Assembly: GCF_040276065.1 (NCBI RefSeq)
Contig: NZ_JBELOI010000002.1
Span: 124,001 to 188,000, forward strand
Reading direction: 5' to 3'
From: Castellaniella sp040276065
GTDB taxonomy: Bacteria > Pseudomonadota > Gammaproteobacteria > Burkholderiales > Burkholderiaceae_B
Length of the DNA: 64,000 bases
Part shown: positions 33,758 through 41,900 of the stretch, piece by piece
Layout of the letters: every line of letters starts with the position of its first letter
How positions within the stretch are numbered: the stretch's first letter is position 1
Made by a program: the position numbers and the translations under genes
The notes under the pieces: model-generated
Database searches by the model: none
What the model was told of the DNA's origin: nothing
Seen by the model: only the letters and a program-made list of their open reading frames with translations

Positions 33758-35214
33758 GCTGATTGCCAGTATCCGTGAAAACTCAGTGGCGTGGGATGAT
33801 CCAGCCAGAGGCGCGCCACCGGTCCGTCAGCCAGCGCGTCGCTGGAAAAAATGCCCAGGAACGATGTCCCGCTGTCGCCATCCAGGCCCAGGGATAGCAG
33901 CCATCCGCGCTCGTCGCACGCGTCCCGGTCGGCGACGAAGATCGGTTCGCCCAGGTGGGTCCGCGGCCCCAGGTCGATGACATCGGCGCCCCCGCCGACT
34001 GTGTCGATGCGCGCGAGGCCGCTGTGAAATACCGTTGGCCCCGGCGCGGTCGTGACGTAGGCGTATCGGTGGGCACGTGTGGCGGTGCGGGGATCGATGA
34101 TGGGAAATTCGCAATTGAGCTCGGAAAGGATGTCCTCGGTGAGCCGCCGCCGCGCCGGATCGATCACGTAACGACGCAGCAGGCCGGGATGGCGGGCCTC
34201 GCCCGCGGCACCCAGCATGATTTGCCGGAATGCCGCGCGTTCGCCGATAAAGTGGTCGGGTGCCGCATAGCCGACGAAGTCCGCCACGATCGCCCCGTCG
34301 TGCTCGTAGGCGTTCAGGCTGTGCCACATGAAGCTGGCGGGCGCCTCGAGGACGCACATGGGCACCTGCCCCGCCCGGTCGATCACCAGCAGCAGGTTGC
34401 CCCGCGAGGCGTCCCAGTGGAGGCTCTCTGTAAAGCTGCGTAGGCCCGCCAGATAGCCTGCCAGCGACAATTCGATCGGATGCAGCAGGATCAGAGCGTG
34501 ATGCTCGGTCAGGAACCAGTCGTGGATATAAGAGGCGCGCGGAGCGGCGACGCGCTGGTGACGTCTCAGCGTGCCATCGGCCGCGTGCTCCACAAAGTGG
34601 AGATGGTTGCGCGGGCCGTGCTGGAAGGCAATCAGGGCCCAGTCACCGGTGTTCGGGTCCGTCTTGGTGTGGGCCTTGTAGTCGAGGGGTATCCCGGCCG
34701 GCCCGAGGGCCTGCTCGCCCAGCGTCTCGAGGGTGCGCGGATCGAGGCCGTAGGGCTGGCCAACCTCATCGAAGGCATACAGGCGGTCGTTCTTGACCAC
34801 GACGGTGACGCCCGCCTGTGAGCGGATGCGGTTGCCGGCATTGCGCCAGGGCCCGCCGGGCACGCGCGTGGTCCAGGTCGGCCGGGTATAGCGGCCCGTT
34901 TGCTGTTCCTCCAGGAATTTCGCGGTGCGCACGTAGCGGTTGCGGTAGCGCACGCCATCCTGCCCGAAATCGAAGGCCTGGATCATGCCGTCGCCGTCCA
35001 GCAGGTGCTGCTTGCGCATGCCGCCCAGGTCAAAGCGCCCCGGGCCGTTGCGGTAGAGCGTGCCGCGCAAGGCACTGGGCAGCCGGCCCTCGACGCGGGG
35101 GCGGTAGTCGTACTCGGTGTCGAGGGTGGTGGCCAGGCCCGCGAGCCATGGCTGTCCGGAGGACTGGGGGGCGCGTGTCATGGGGGACTTCGAAATGGGG
35201 GCTGTTGGCGGCAT
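33754..35214 (-). CDS. Carotenoid oxygenase (RPE65/CCD family)
   Basis: This is a 486-residue non-haem iron dioxygenase of the carotenoid-cleavage/retinal-pigment-epithelium family. The seven-bladed propeller's four iron-ligand histidines can be placed in KAHTK, YIHDW, MWHSLN and FHGYW (last residues). The N-terminal LRGTLYRNGPGRFDLGG and HLLDGDGM segments are also characteristic. The start at 35214 has AGGACA close upstream; ATG at 35181 is an alternative. No carotenoid biosynthesis gene is nearby; the family also includes stilbene- and lignostilbene-cleaving enzymes, so a phenylpropanoid substrate is possible. It lies downstream of phoX, beyond a strong GC hairpin. Confidence 0.9.
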   Translation of the reverse strand: MPPTAPISKSPMTRAPQSSGQPWLAGLATTLDTEYDYRPRVEGRLPSALRGTLYRNGPGRFDLGGMRKQHLLDGDGMIQAFDFGQDGVRYRNRYVRTAKFLEEQQTGRYTRPTWTTRVPGGPWRNAGNRIRSQAGVTVVVKNDRLYAFDEVGQPYGLDPRTLETLGEQALGPAGIPLDYKAHTKTDPNTGDWALIAFQHGPRNHLHFVEHAADGTLRRHQRVAAPRASYIHDWFLTEHHALILLHPIELSLAGYLAGLRSFTESLHWDASRGNLLLVIDRAGQVPMCVLEAPASFMWHSLNAYEHDGAIVADFVGYAAPDHFIGERAAFRQIMLGAAGEARHPGLLRRYVIDPARRRLTEDILSELNCEFPIIDPRTATRAHRYAYVTTAPGPTVFHSGLARIDTVGGGADVIDLGPRTHLGEPIFVADRDACDERGWLLSLGLDGDSGTSFLGIFSSDALADGPVARLWLDHPTPLSFHGYWQSA

Positions 35215-35243
35215 TGTCCTGTAGCCCCGATGGAAAGTAAACC

Positions 35244-35270
35244 GCGGGGGGGCGGCGACCGCCCCCCCGC
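35244..35270 (-). terminator. Perfect GC hairpin after phoX
   Basis: A perfect 12-bp stem (GCGGGGGGGCGG / CCGCCCCCCCGC) with a 3-base loop starts 4 bases past the phoX stop codon in the restored frame. On the minus strand it is followed by GGTTTACTTT, so it may work as an intrinsic terminator for phoX. Confidence 0.5.
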
Positions 35271-35273
35271 CGC

Positions 35274-37279
35274 TTAACCGCCGGCGATGCCGCCGTCGTG
35301 CTGCCAGACCACGACGGTCGCCGGGCGCGGTCGCGTGGCCGCCGGGCCATCGGGCCAGGTGGACGCCGATAACGGTTGCGCTGGGCCTCGGCCAGCTCAG
35401 GTCCTTCGCCCGGATGCTGGATGTTGATGAATACGAAGCGCTGGTCGGGTGTCCAGGTGATGCCGGTGACTTCGCAACCTTTGGGTCCGGTCAGGAAGCG
35501 CCGCAACTCGCCCGTTGTCGGATCGGCGACCAGCATTTGGTTGTTGCCCTGGCCGGCGTACTGGCCATTGTTCTTATAGCTGCCGTCCGTCTGAATCCAC
35601 AGCCGGCCTTGCGGGTCGAAGCCCAGTCCGTCGGGACTGTTGAAGGTGTTCTCACGCGTCACGTTGGACGAACCGCGGCGGGCGTCGCCCTCGTCGTACA
35701 AAGTGGGGTTGCCCGCCAGTACAAAGAGGTCCCACTTGAATGTGGGGCTGGCCGCGCTGTCGTCGTCCTCGCGCCAGCGCACGATCTGGCCGTAGATGTT
35801 CTTGTCGCGGGGGTTGGCGCCGCCGTCGGCGCCGGGGTGCGCCGGGCCGCCCGGCCAGCGCGCCTTGCCGCTGCCGCGGTCGCTGTTGTTGGTGAGGGTG
35901 ACGTAGGCTTCACGGGTGTGCGGATGGACCGCGACCCATTCGGGGCGGTCCATCGGGGTTGCGCCGACCGCATCGGCCGCCTGCCGGGTCTTGATCAGCA
36001 GTTCGCCCAGGTTTTCGTTGAAGGTCTCGCCCAGGCGGCGGCCGTCCAGGGCGCGCGTGTCCAGCGTCAACGGGATCCAGCGGCCGGTGCCGTTGCCATC
36101 GGCGCCTGCCTCGAAGCGGGCCACGTACAGCGTGCCGCGCTCCAGCAATTGACGATTGTGGGCATCCCGGTCGGGACGGTACTCGCCGTCCGAGACGAAC
36201 TTGTAGAGGTACTCGCTGCGCTGGTCGTCGCCCATGTAGACGACGACACGGCGGTCGGCGCCGATGGTCAGGGCGGCGTTCTCGTGCTTGAACCGGCCCA
36301 GGGCGGTGAGCTTCCGAGGCGTGGCCTGTGGGTCGAACGGATCGATCTCGACGATCCAGCCGTGGCGGTTGTATTCATTGGGTTCGCGTGTCCAGTTGAA
36401 GCGGGCGTCGTGCGTGTCCCAGCGATAGTCCTCGTCGGGGTACTCGGCAGCATCCGCGTCCCGGGCGTCGATGCCGAAATAGTCCGTGAAGTTTTCCTCA
36501 CAGGTCAGATAGGTGTTCCAGGGCGTCCAGCCGTTGCCGCAATTGCCGAAGGTGCCCAGGACCGTCTCGCCGCGTGGATCGGCGCTCGTGCGCAGCAGCG
36601 CGTGCCCGGCGGCCGGGCCGATGATGCGGATCGGGGTGTTGGCGTGGATGCTGCGGTTGAACGACGAATTGGCCACCAGTCGCCAGCCGCCCTGCGGTTC
36701 CAGGCGGATGTGCGTGACCGAGACGCCTTGCGCATGCTGGGCCTTGCGAATCCAATCCAGGTTCCATTGCGCATTGCCCGGCTCGACACCGCGCGGGAAA
36801 AAATAGTGCGGCGTGACGTACTCGTGGTTGGTGACCAGCAGTCCTTCGGATGAGCCATCCGGTGCGCCGGAGGACGCGATGGGAAAGAAATGCAGGCCAT
36901 CGTGGTTGTAGCCGATCTGCCGGGCCTGGGCATCGCCACCTTCCGTGGCCTGGCCGGCGAACGTCGGGGAATCCGCGAACAGGGGATCCCCCCAGCGGTT
37001 AATGACGGCATGGGCATAGCCTTCGGGTACGGCCAGCATGTCCGCGGTGCTCATGGGCACCGCCTTGAAGCCCAGGCCCGTGGCCTTCGGCCCCGCGGTG
37101 GCGGTTGGGGCGTTGGTCGCCGCCGCTGCTGGCAGCAGGCCGCCCAGGAAGGTGACCGCGCCAAGGCCCAGGCCGCCTTTCAGGAGGCGCCGCCGGTTGG
37201 CAAGGCGTTGCCGCAACTGCTCGAGGGGTTCGGCTTGCGAGGGATTCGCGGGGATGTCGTCCAGGTCGAAATCTTTCAT
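35274..37279 (-). CDS. phoX: PhoX family phosphatase, 3' end frameshifted
   Basis: PhoX is a Tat-exported, calcium/iron-dependent periplasmic phosphatase that releases phosphate from organic esters. The protein starts with a twin-arginine signal (RRRLLKGG at about 30-37). It carries NHEYVTPHYF, FGNCGNGWTPWNTYLTCEEN, LGRFKHENA, YMGDDQRSEYLYKF and GLGFDPQGRLWIQTDG in order. After FINIQHPGEGPELAEAQRN the frame becomes Arg/Pro-rich. A shift near 35366-35368 (one base missing) restores ASTWPDGPAATRP, PATVVVWQHDGGIAGG and a stop at 35274, the normal family ending (about 668 residues). Uncorrected, the frame stays open to 35030 inside the next gene. It is either a true mutation or a sequencing error. 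Confidence 0.88.
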
Positions 37280-37370
37280 CGGGGGGGCCTATGAGTGGGA
37301 GCAATCGAGTGGGCTCGCGCAAGCCGCGCGGCCTGCCGACATGGTGGCCCGGTGATGTGACCCGATGATG

Positions 37371-37388
37371 ACCACGGCCCCCCGTGGT
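37371..37388. other. Hairpin between tRNA-Thr and phoX
   Basis: ACCACGG-CCCC-CCGTGGT forms a perfect 7-bp stem with a 4-base loop, 19 bases beyond the tRNA 3' end. It has no T-run on the minus strand. It may protect or terminate the tRNA transcript; low certainty. Confidence 0.35.
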
Positions 37389-37406
37389 GCAAGTCTTTGA
37401 ATGCAG

Positions 37407-37482
37407 TGGTGCCGGCTAGAGGAGTCGAACCCCCGACCTTCGCATTACAAGTGCGCTGCTCTACCAACTGAGCTAAGCCGGC
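37407..37482 (-). tRNA. tRNA-Thr (anticodon TGT)
   Basis: The 76 bases on the minus strand fold as a cloverleaf. Acceptor stem GCCGGCT/AGCCGGC; D arm GCTC-AGTTGGTA-GAGC; anticodon loop CTTGTAA with anticodon TGT (plus-strand aca at 37447-37449) decoding ACN threonine codons; T arm with GGTTCGACTCC; CCA encoded at the 3' end. It lies just downstream of sspB on the same strand. No integrase or attachment-site duplication is seen beside it. Confidence 0.97.
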
Positions 37483-37536
37483 AAGGCTGCCTATTCTACA
37501 GGATCGCGCGGCTTGGCCGCCGCGCGGATCGTCCGC

Positions 37537-37980
37537 CTATTTGACGACTTTCAGCCGGGGCGGCTTGGGGTCTTGGGGGTCGTCTCCGTCCCCATCCGGT
37601 GCCGGGCCGCGCCGAGGCTCGGGGCCGGCATCCGCGCCGCCGTCCAGGCCGCCGGGATAGGGCTGCGACTCGATCACCTCAAAACCCATGCCCGCGCCGG
37701 TCTCACGGGCGTAGATGGCTGCCACCGCCGCCACGGGCACGAACAGGTGCTCGGTGGCCCCGCTGAAGCGGGCCTCGAATTCGATGTAGTCGTTGCCGAT
37801 GGCCAGCCGGTTGGTGGCCAGGGGGCTGATGTTCAGCGTGATCTGGCCATCATGGATGTGGGCTGCGGGAACCACGGTGTTGGCATCGACGGTGACGACG
37901 ATGTGCGGCGTATAGCCGTTGTCCATGCACCATTCGTGCAGGGCGCGGATCAGATAGGGTTTGGTTGAGGCTTCCTGCAT
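37537..37980 (-). CDS. sspB: ClpXP protease specificity-enhancing factor SspB
   Basis: This is a 147-residue cytosolic adaptor that delivers ssrA-tagged proteins to ClpXP. The folded domain (about 1-105) contains KPYLIRALHEWCMDNGYTPH, NISPLATNRL and IEFEARFSG. It is followed by an acidic, Pro/Gly-rich linker and a C-terminal ClpX-binding tail ending in PRLKVVK, the expected XB motif. The gene follows sspA by three bases on the same strand, the conserved sspAB arrangement. Confidence 0.95.
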   Translation of the reverse strand: MQEASTKPYLIRALHEWCMDNGYTPHIVVTVDANTVVPAAHIHDGQITLNISPLATNRLAIGNDYIEFEARFSGATEHLFVPVAAVAAIYARETGAGMGFEVIESQPYPGGLDGGADAGPEPRRGPAPDGDGDDPQDPKPPRLKVVK

Positions 37981-37983
37981 GTT

Positions 37984-38592
37984 TTAGCGCCGCATGACCT
38001 TTTCGGACGGCGTCAGCGACTCGATGTAGGCCGGGCGCGAGAACAGGCGCTCGGCGTATTTCTGAATGGGCGCGGCGCTCTTGGGCAGTTCGATCTCGTA
38101 GTGGTCCAGGCGCCACAGCAGTGGCGCGATGGCCACGTCGAGCATCGAGAACTCCTCGCCCAACATGTATTTGTTCTTGACCAGCAGAGGGGCGAGTTGA
38201 GACAGGCGGTCGCGGATATTGTTGCGCGCGGTCTCGCGTGTCTTGGCGTCGACGGGATTGCGGTTCTCGAGCACGGACACGTGCACGAACAGCTCTTTTT
38301 CAAAGTTGTACAGGAACAGCCGGGTGCGCGCGCGCATGATGGGATCGGCGGGCATGAGCTGCGGGTGTGGAAAGCGCTCGTCGATGTATTCGTTGATGAT
38401 GTTCGATTCGTACAGGATCAGGTCGCGCTCGACGAGAATGGGGACCTGGCCGTATGGATTCATCACGGCGATGTCCTCGGGCTTGTTGTACAGGTCGATG
38501 TCGCGGATTTCGAAATCCATGCCCTTTTCGAACAGCACGAAGCGGCAACGTTGGGAAAAGGGGCAGGTCGTTCCGGAATAGAGCACCATCAT
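37984..38592 (-). CDS. sspA: Stringent starvation protein A (glutathione S-transferase fold)
   Basis: This is a 202-residue SspA, an RNA-polymerase-associated protein of glutathione S-transferase fold involved in stationary-phase and stress gene control. The thioredoxin-like N-terminal domain starts MMVLYSGTTCPFSQRCR, with NPYGQVPILVERDLILYES in the glutathione-site region. The helical C-terminal domain ends SLTPSEKVMRR. The start at 38592 matches the family N-terminus; ATG at 38607 would add five residues but lacks a ribosome site. It is followed immediately by sspB and preceded by a hairpin-rich 228-base gap after petC. Confidence 0.94.
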   Translation of the reverse strand: MMVLYSGTTCPFSQRCRFVLFEKGMDFEIRDIDLYNKPEDIAVMNPYGQVPILVERDLILYESNIINEYIDERFPHPQLMPADPIMRARTRLFLYNFEKELFVHVSVLENRNPVDAKTRETARNNIRDRLSQLAPLLVKNKYMLGEEFSMLDVAIAPLLWRLDHYEIELPKSAAPIQKYAERLFSRPAYIESLTPSEKVMRR

Positions 38593-38699
38593 GTCGTGGG
38601 TTCCCATGCAAAGAGGTTTCGATCCAGACCCGTGACCGGGCGGAGCAGCAAGAAGAGGGCGGCACCCCTCCAGTGGGCGATTATCCCCCTGGACGGGGA

Positions 38700-38735
38700 C
38701 GGTTTCCAGTCGGCGTGTGCCGTCGATGGAAACCG
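38700..38735 (-). other. Structured inverted repeat upstream of sspA
   Basis: A 9-bp perfect stem (CGGTTTCCA / TGGAAACCG) encloses a further 4-bp stem (CGGC-GTGT-GCCG) with a small asymmetric internal loop. It lies 108 bases ahead of the sspA start codon on the minus strand, with no T-run after it. It could be a leader element of sspA or a protein-binding palindrome. Confidence 0.4.
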
Positions 38736-38750
38736 GCGGTGCGCGCCCTG

Positions 38751-38779
38751 CAAACGAAATAGGCGTTTGACACGCCCAT
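38751..38779 (-). terminator. Probable terminator of petABC
   Basis: On the minus strand ATGGGCGT, loop GTCAA and ACGCCTAT form an 8-bp stem with one G-T pair, followed by TTCGTTTG. It begins about 40 bases after the petC stop codon and is a reasonable intrinsic terminator for the bc1 operon. Confidence 0.5.
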
Positions 38780-38798
38780 TCGATTCGCCGGGCAGTCA

Positions 38799-38816
38799 CG
38801 CGCCCCGAAGGGCGCG
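38799..38816 (-). other. cUUCGg hairpin directly after petC
   Basis: On the minus strand CGCGCCC-TTCG-GGGCGCG is a perfect 7-bp stem closed by the extra-stable UUCG tetraloop, starting 4 bases after the petC stop codon. There is no T-run, so it more likely protects the 3' end of the petABC mRNA than terminates transcription. Confidence 0.5.
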
Positions 38817-38820
38817 CGAT

Positions 38821-39669
38821 TTACCGGACGTGTTTCCAGTATGACGCATTCATGCGGATGGCGGCAAACAGGAAGATGAACAGGAACAGCAGGACCCAGA
38901 CGCCGATCTGCTTGCGCAGGAGTTGGTTGGGCTCAGCCATCCAGCCCAGGAAGTTGCTGATGTCGGCGACGCTGCTCTCGAAGGCGCTGAACTGCTTGGG
39001 ATCGGGCGAGGAGAAGGTGATTTTCTCGGACGGCCCGCCATGGTAGTCCTTGAGCACTTGGGTCTCGACCTTGGAGAAGCCATCCTGGTCGAAGGACGTG
39101 GTCGAGCGCGCCCAGTGCGTGGAGCCGTCATCGGCGGCGACCTCATGGACGGCGATGCGGGTCATGCTGCGCGGGCCCTCGAGTTCCCACAGCACGTTGG
39201 GCATGGCCACGCTGGGGAAGGTCGTATTGTCCCAGCCGGTTTTCTTGGACGTGTCGCGGTAGAAGGTGCGCAGGTAGGTGTAGATGTAGTCCACGCCCGA
39301 GGGGCCCATCGTGGTGCTCTTGGCGCGTGCAATCACCGACAGGTCGGGGGCCGCGGTGCCGAACCATTTCTTGCCGTCCTCGGGCGTCATGGCGATGGTC
39401 ATCAGCTCGCCCACCTTGTCGGTGGTGAACAGCAGGTTTTTCTTGATCTCGTCCTCGGTCAGGCCCAGGTCGGTGAGCTTGTTGTAGCGCATGGAGTTCG
39501 CGCTATGGCAGTTCAGGCAGTAGTTGACGAAGAGTTTGGCACCGTTCTGCAGCGCGGCCACGTCGTTGATGCGGTCCGGAGCACGGTCCAGGTGCACGCC
39601 GCCTTCGGCGGCAAAGGCCATCGCGCAAGTCAAGGAGAGAGCCAGGGCACCGAGCAATTTTTTGATCAT
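38821..39669 (-). CDS. petC: Cytochrome c1 of the bc1 complex
   Basis: This is the 282-residue haem subunit of ubiquinol-cytochrome c reductase. A signal peptide (to about residue 21) is followed by the haem c site CLNCH (51-55), conserved PDLSVIARA, and a C-terminal membrane anchor (about 257-275). The start at 39669 gives the signal peptide; the frame remains open upstream only as a shadow over petB. It transfers electrons from the Rieske centre to soluble cytochrome c in the periplasm. It is the last gene of petA-petB-petC, followed by a UUCG hairpin and a terminator-like structure. Confidence 0.96.
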   Translation of the reverse strand: MIKKLLGALALSLTCAMAFAAEGGVHLDRAPDRINDVAALQNGAKLFVNYCLNCHSANSMRYNKLTDLGLTEDEIKKNLLFTTDKVGELMTIAMTPEDGKKWFGTAAPDLSVIARAKSTTMGPSGVDYIYTYLRTFYRDTSKKTGWDNTTFPSVAMPNVLWELEGPRSMTRIAVHEVAADDGSTHWARSTTSFDQDGFSKVETQVLKDYHGGPSEKITFSSPDPKQFSAFESSVADISNFLGWMAEPNQLLRKQIGVWVLLFLFIFLFAAIRMNASYWKHVR

Positions 39670-39695
39670 GATCTTTCCGTAACGTGGTGATGGTC

Positions 39696-41081
39696 TCAGT
39701 GGGCGCTGAACGTGACGCGGTCGGGCACCGGCTTGAAGGTGCCCAGGCGGCTCCAGACGGGCATCAACAGGAAGAACGCCAGATAGATGACCGTTCCGAT
39801 CTGGCCCATCATGGTGTAGACCGGGGTGACCGGTTGCGTGCCGAGCCAGCCCAGGATCAGGAAGTTGATGATGAAGATCGCGTACAGCACCTTGTGCCAG
39901 TCCGGGCGGTAGCGGATGGACTTGACCGGCGAGTGATCCAGCCAGGGCAGGAAGAACAGGATCACCACGGCGCCGCCCATGGACACGACGCCCCAGAACT
40001 TGGCGTCGAAGACCTTGAGCAGCACGGCCACGGCCAGCAGGATGACCGGGACGAGCACGCGCCAGAGGCCGGGCAGCCGGCCCTTGATGAACAGCGCCAC
40101 GGCCGCGATGGCGGCGGCGGCGGCCAGCACCCAGGTGAAGTCGCTGGTGGTGGCGCGCAGCATCGTGTAGAACGGCGTGAAATACCAGACCGGCGCGATG
40201 TGCGGCGGGGTCTTGAGCGGATCGGCCGGGATGAAGTTGTTGTACTCGAGGAAGTAGCCGCCCATCTCGGGGCCGAAGAAAATGATCGCCGCGAACACGA
40301 TCAGGAACCCGGCCACGCCCACGATGTCGTGCACGGAGTAGTAGGGATGGAAGGGGATGCCGTCGACCGGGCGGCCGTATTTGTCCTTGGGGCCCTGCTT
40401 GATTTCGACGCCGTCGGGGTTGTTGGAGCCCACCTCGTGCAGCGCGAGGATGTGCGCCGCGACCAGGCCGATCAGCACCAGCGGGATGGCGATCACGTGG
40501 AAGGCGAAGAAGCGGTTGAGCGTCGCATCGGACACCACGTAGTCGCCGCGGATCCACAGCGAGAGCTCGGGGCCGATGAAGGGGATGGCCGAGAACAGGT
40601 TCACGATCACCTGGGCGCCCCAGTAGGACATCTGGCCCCACGGCAGCAGATAGCCGAAGAACGCCTCGCCCATCAGGCACAGGAAGATCGCCACGCCGAA
40701 GATCCAGACCAGTTCGCGGGGTTTGCGGTACGAACCGTAGAACAGGCCGCGCAGCATGTGCAGATAGACCACGACGAAGAACATCGAGGCGCCGGTCGAG
40801 TGCATGTAGCGGATGAACCAGCCGCCCGGCACCTCGCGCATGATGTATTCGACGGATTCGAAGGCGAAGCGCGCATCGGGCTTGTAGCTCATCACCAGGA
40901 AAATCCCGGTGACGATCTGGATGACCAGCACCAGCAGTGCCAGCGATCCGAAGAAGTACCAGAAATTGAAATTTTTCGGAGCATAGTACTCGGACATGTG
41001 CTCCTTGAACATGCTGGTCAGCGGGAAGCGGCGATCCACCCACCCCAGCAATCCGGTCGTCTCGACGTTTTTCTCGGCCAT
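39696..41081 (-). CDS. petB: Cytochrome b of the bc1 complex
   Basis: This is a 461-residue membrane subunit with about eight helices, carrying the two b haems and the quinol sites. Recognisable segments are NFWYFFGSLALLVLVIQIVTG, the haem-ligand histidines in RYMHSTGASMFFVVVYLHMLRG and the later FFAFHVIAIPLVLIGLVAAHI, the quinol-oxidation motif PADPLKTPPHIAPVWYFTPFY (PEW is read here as PVW), and GWLGTQPV. The chain is full length (b plus subunit-IV-like part in one protein). It is the middle gene of petABC. Confidence 0.97.
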   Translation of the reverse strand: MAEKNVETTGLLGWVDRRFPLTSMFKEHMSEYYAPKNFNFWYFFGSLALLVLVIQIVTGIFLVMSYKPDARFAFESVEYIMREVPGGWFIRYMHSTGASMFFVVVYLHMLRGLFYGSYRKPRELVWIFGVAIFLCLMGEAFFGYLLPWGQMSYWGAQVIVNLFSAIPFIGPELSLWIRGDYVVSDATLNRFFAFHVIAIPLVLIGLVAAHILALHEVGSNNPDGVEIKQGPKDKYGRPVDGIPFHPYYSVHDIVGVAGFLIVFAAIIFFGPEMGGYFLEYNNFIPADPLKTPPHIAPVWYFTPFYTMLRATTSDFTWVLAAAAAIAAVALFIKGRLPGLWRVLVPVILLAVAVLLKVFDAKFWGVVSMGGAVVILFFLPWLDHSPVKSIRYRPDWHKVLYAIFIINFLILGWLGTQPVTPVYTMMGQIGTVIYLAFFLLMPVWSRLGTFKPVPDRVTFSAH

Positions 41082-41131
41082 GAATGGCTCCTAGGTTCTC
41101 AGTGTCACGGAACGATGATCCAGGCGGATCA

Positions 41132-41776
41132 TCAGGCCTTTTCGTTTTCGTCGACGCCGATGGTGACGCGCGTGCCGTCGGCGGAGAAAACGTAGGGCGG
41201 GATTTCGAGGTTGTCGGGGGCCGGTTTGTTGGCGAATACCCGTCCCGCCAGGTCGAAGGTGGATCCGTGGCAGGGGCAGAACCAGCCGCCGGGCCAGTCG
41301 GTCGGCAGGCCGGGCTGAGGCCCGGGCTGGAAGTGCGCGGTGGGCGAGCAGCCCAGGTGCGTGCAGATGCCGATGCAAACGAAGATTTCGGGTTTGCGCG
41401 AGCGGTATTCGTTCTTGGCGAACTCGGGGGTGAAGCCCGGACGTTCGGATTGCGGATCGGCCAGCTCGGCGTCGTGCTTGGGCAGGGCGTCGAGCTCGGC
41501 CTGCGTGCGGCGCACGATCCAGACCGGTTTGCCGCGCCATTCCACGGTCATCATCTGGCCCGGCGCGAGGCCCGAAATGTCAGCCTCGACGGGGGCGCCG
41601 GCGGCGCGGGCCTTTTCAGAAGGAGCGAACGAGCCGACGAAGGGGACCGCCGTGGCCACGCCGGCGACACCGCCCAAGGTACAGGCGGATGCGACCCAGA
41701 ATCGGCGGGAAGGGTCGGGTGGCAGGTTCGGATCGACCGCGCCCTGTTCGTCGGACTGTGTCGTATTCTGACTCAT
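41132..41776 (-). CDS. petA: Rieske iron-sulfur subunit of the bc1 complex
   Basis: This is a 214-residue protein with an N-terminal Tat-type membrane anchor (SRRFWVASACTLGGVAGVATA, about residues 23-43) and a periplasmic Rieske domain. The 2Fe-2S ligands are in CTHLGCS and CPCHGSTFD, both complete. A flexible hinge with Ala/Gly residues precedes the domain. First gene of petABC; 50 bases separate it from petB. It accepts electrons from quinol and passes them to cytochrome c1. Confidence 0.97.
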   Translation of the reverse strand: MSQNTTQSDEQGAVDPNLPPDPSRRFWVASACTLGGVAGVATAVPFVGSFAPSEKARAAGAPVEADISGLAPGQMMTVEWRGKPVWIVRRTQAELDALPKHDAELADPQSERPGFTPEFAKNEYRSRKPEIFVCIGICTHLGCSPTAHFQPGPQPGLPTDWPGGWFCPCHGSTFDLAGRVFANKPAPDNLEIPPYVFSADGTRVTIGVDENEKA

Positions 41777-41900
41777 TCTGGTTTCCCTGGTAGCTGTGCC
41801 CGCTGGGCTTTGCGTTGAAATATCTGCTTGCGCAAAAGGCTCTTCAGCCGCGTATTATAGCGTTACGCCAAGTAGGGCGAAAACCAAGAAGGGAGGTTGC
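41777..41900. promoter_or_regulatory. Divergent promoter region petA / mscL
   Basis: A perfect TATAAT on the minus strand (41859-41854) is a likely -10 for petABC, with only weak -35 candidates. The same bases read TATTAT on the plus strand (41853-41858), with TTGCGC 19 bases upstream, a possible -10 for mscL. GGGAGG (41891-41896) is the mscL ribosome site. Confidence 0.45.

Noticed and set aside
35030..35273. Read-through tail of phoX into the carotenoid oxygenase gene
   Set aside because: The tail is Arg/Pro-rich and unlike PhoX; the family's own ending is present in another frame with a stop at 35274.
37280..37406. PhoB box upstream of phoX
   Set aside because: No pair of CTGTCAT-like repeats with 4-base spacing is visible, so phosphate control cannot be claimed.
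37407..37482. tRNA-Thr as an integration site for a genomic island
   Set aside because: No integrase, direct repeat of the tRNA 3' end or phage gene is seen on either side.
39684..41195. Long plus-strand open frame (503 codons) opposite petB
   Set aside because: It is antisense to an intact petB, has low-complexity His/Asp/Gln-rich composition and no ribosome site; typical shadow frame in high-GC DNA.
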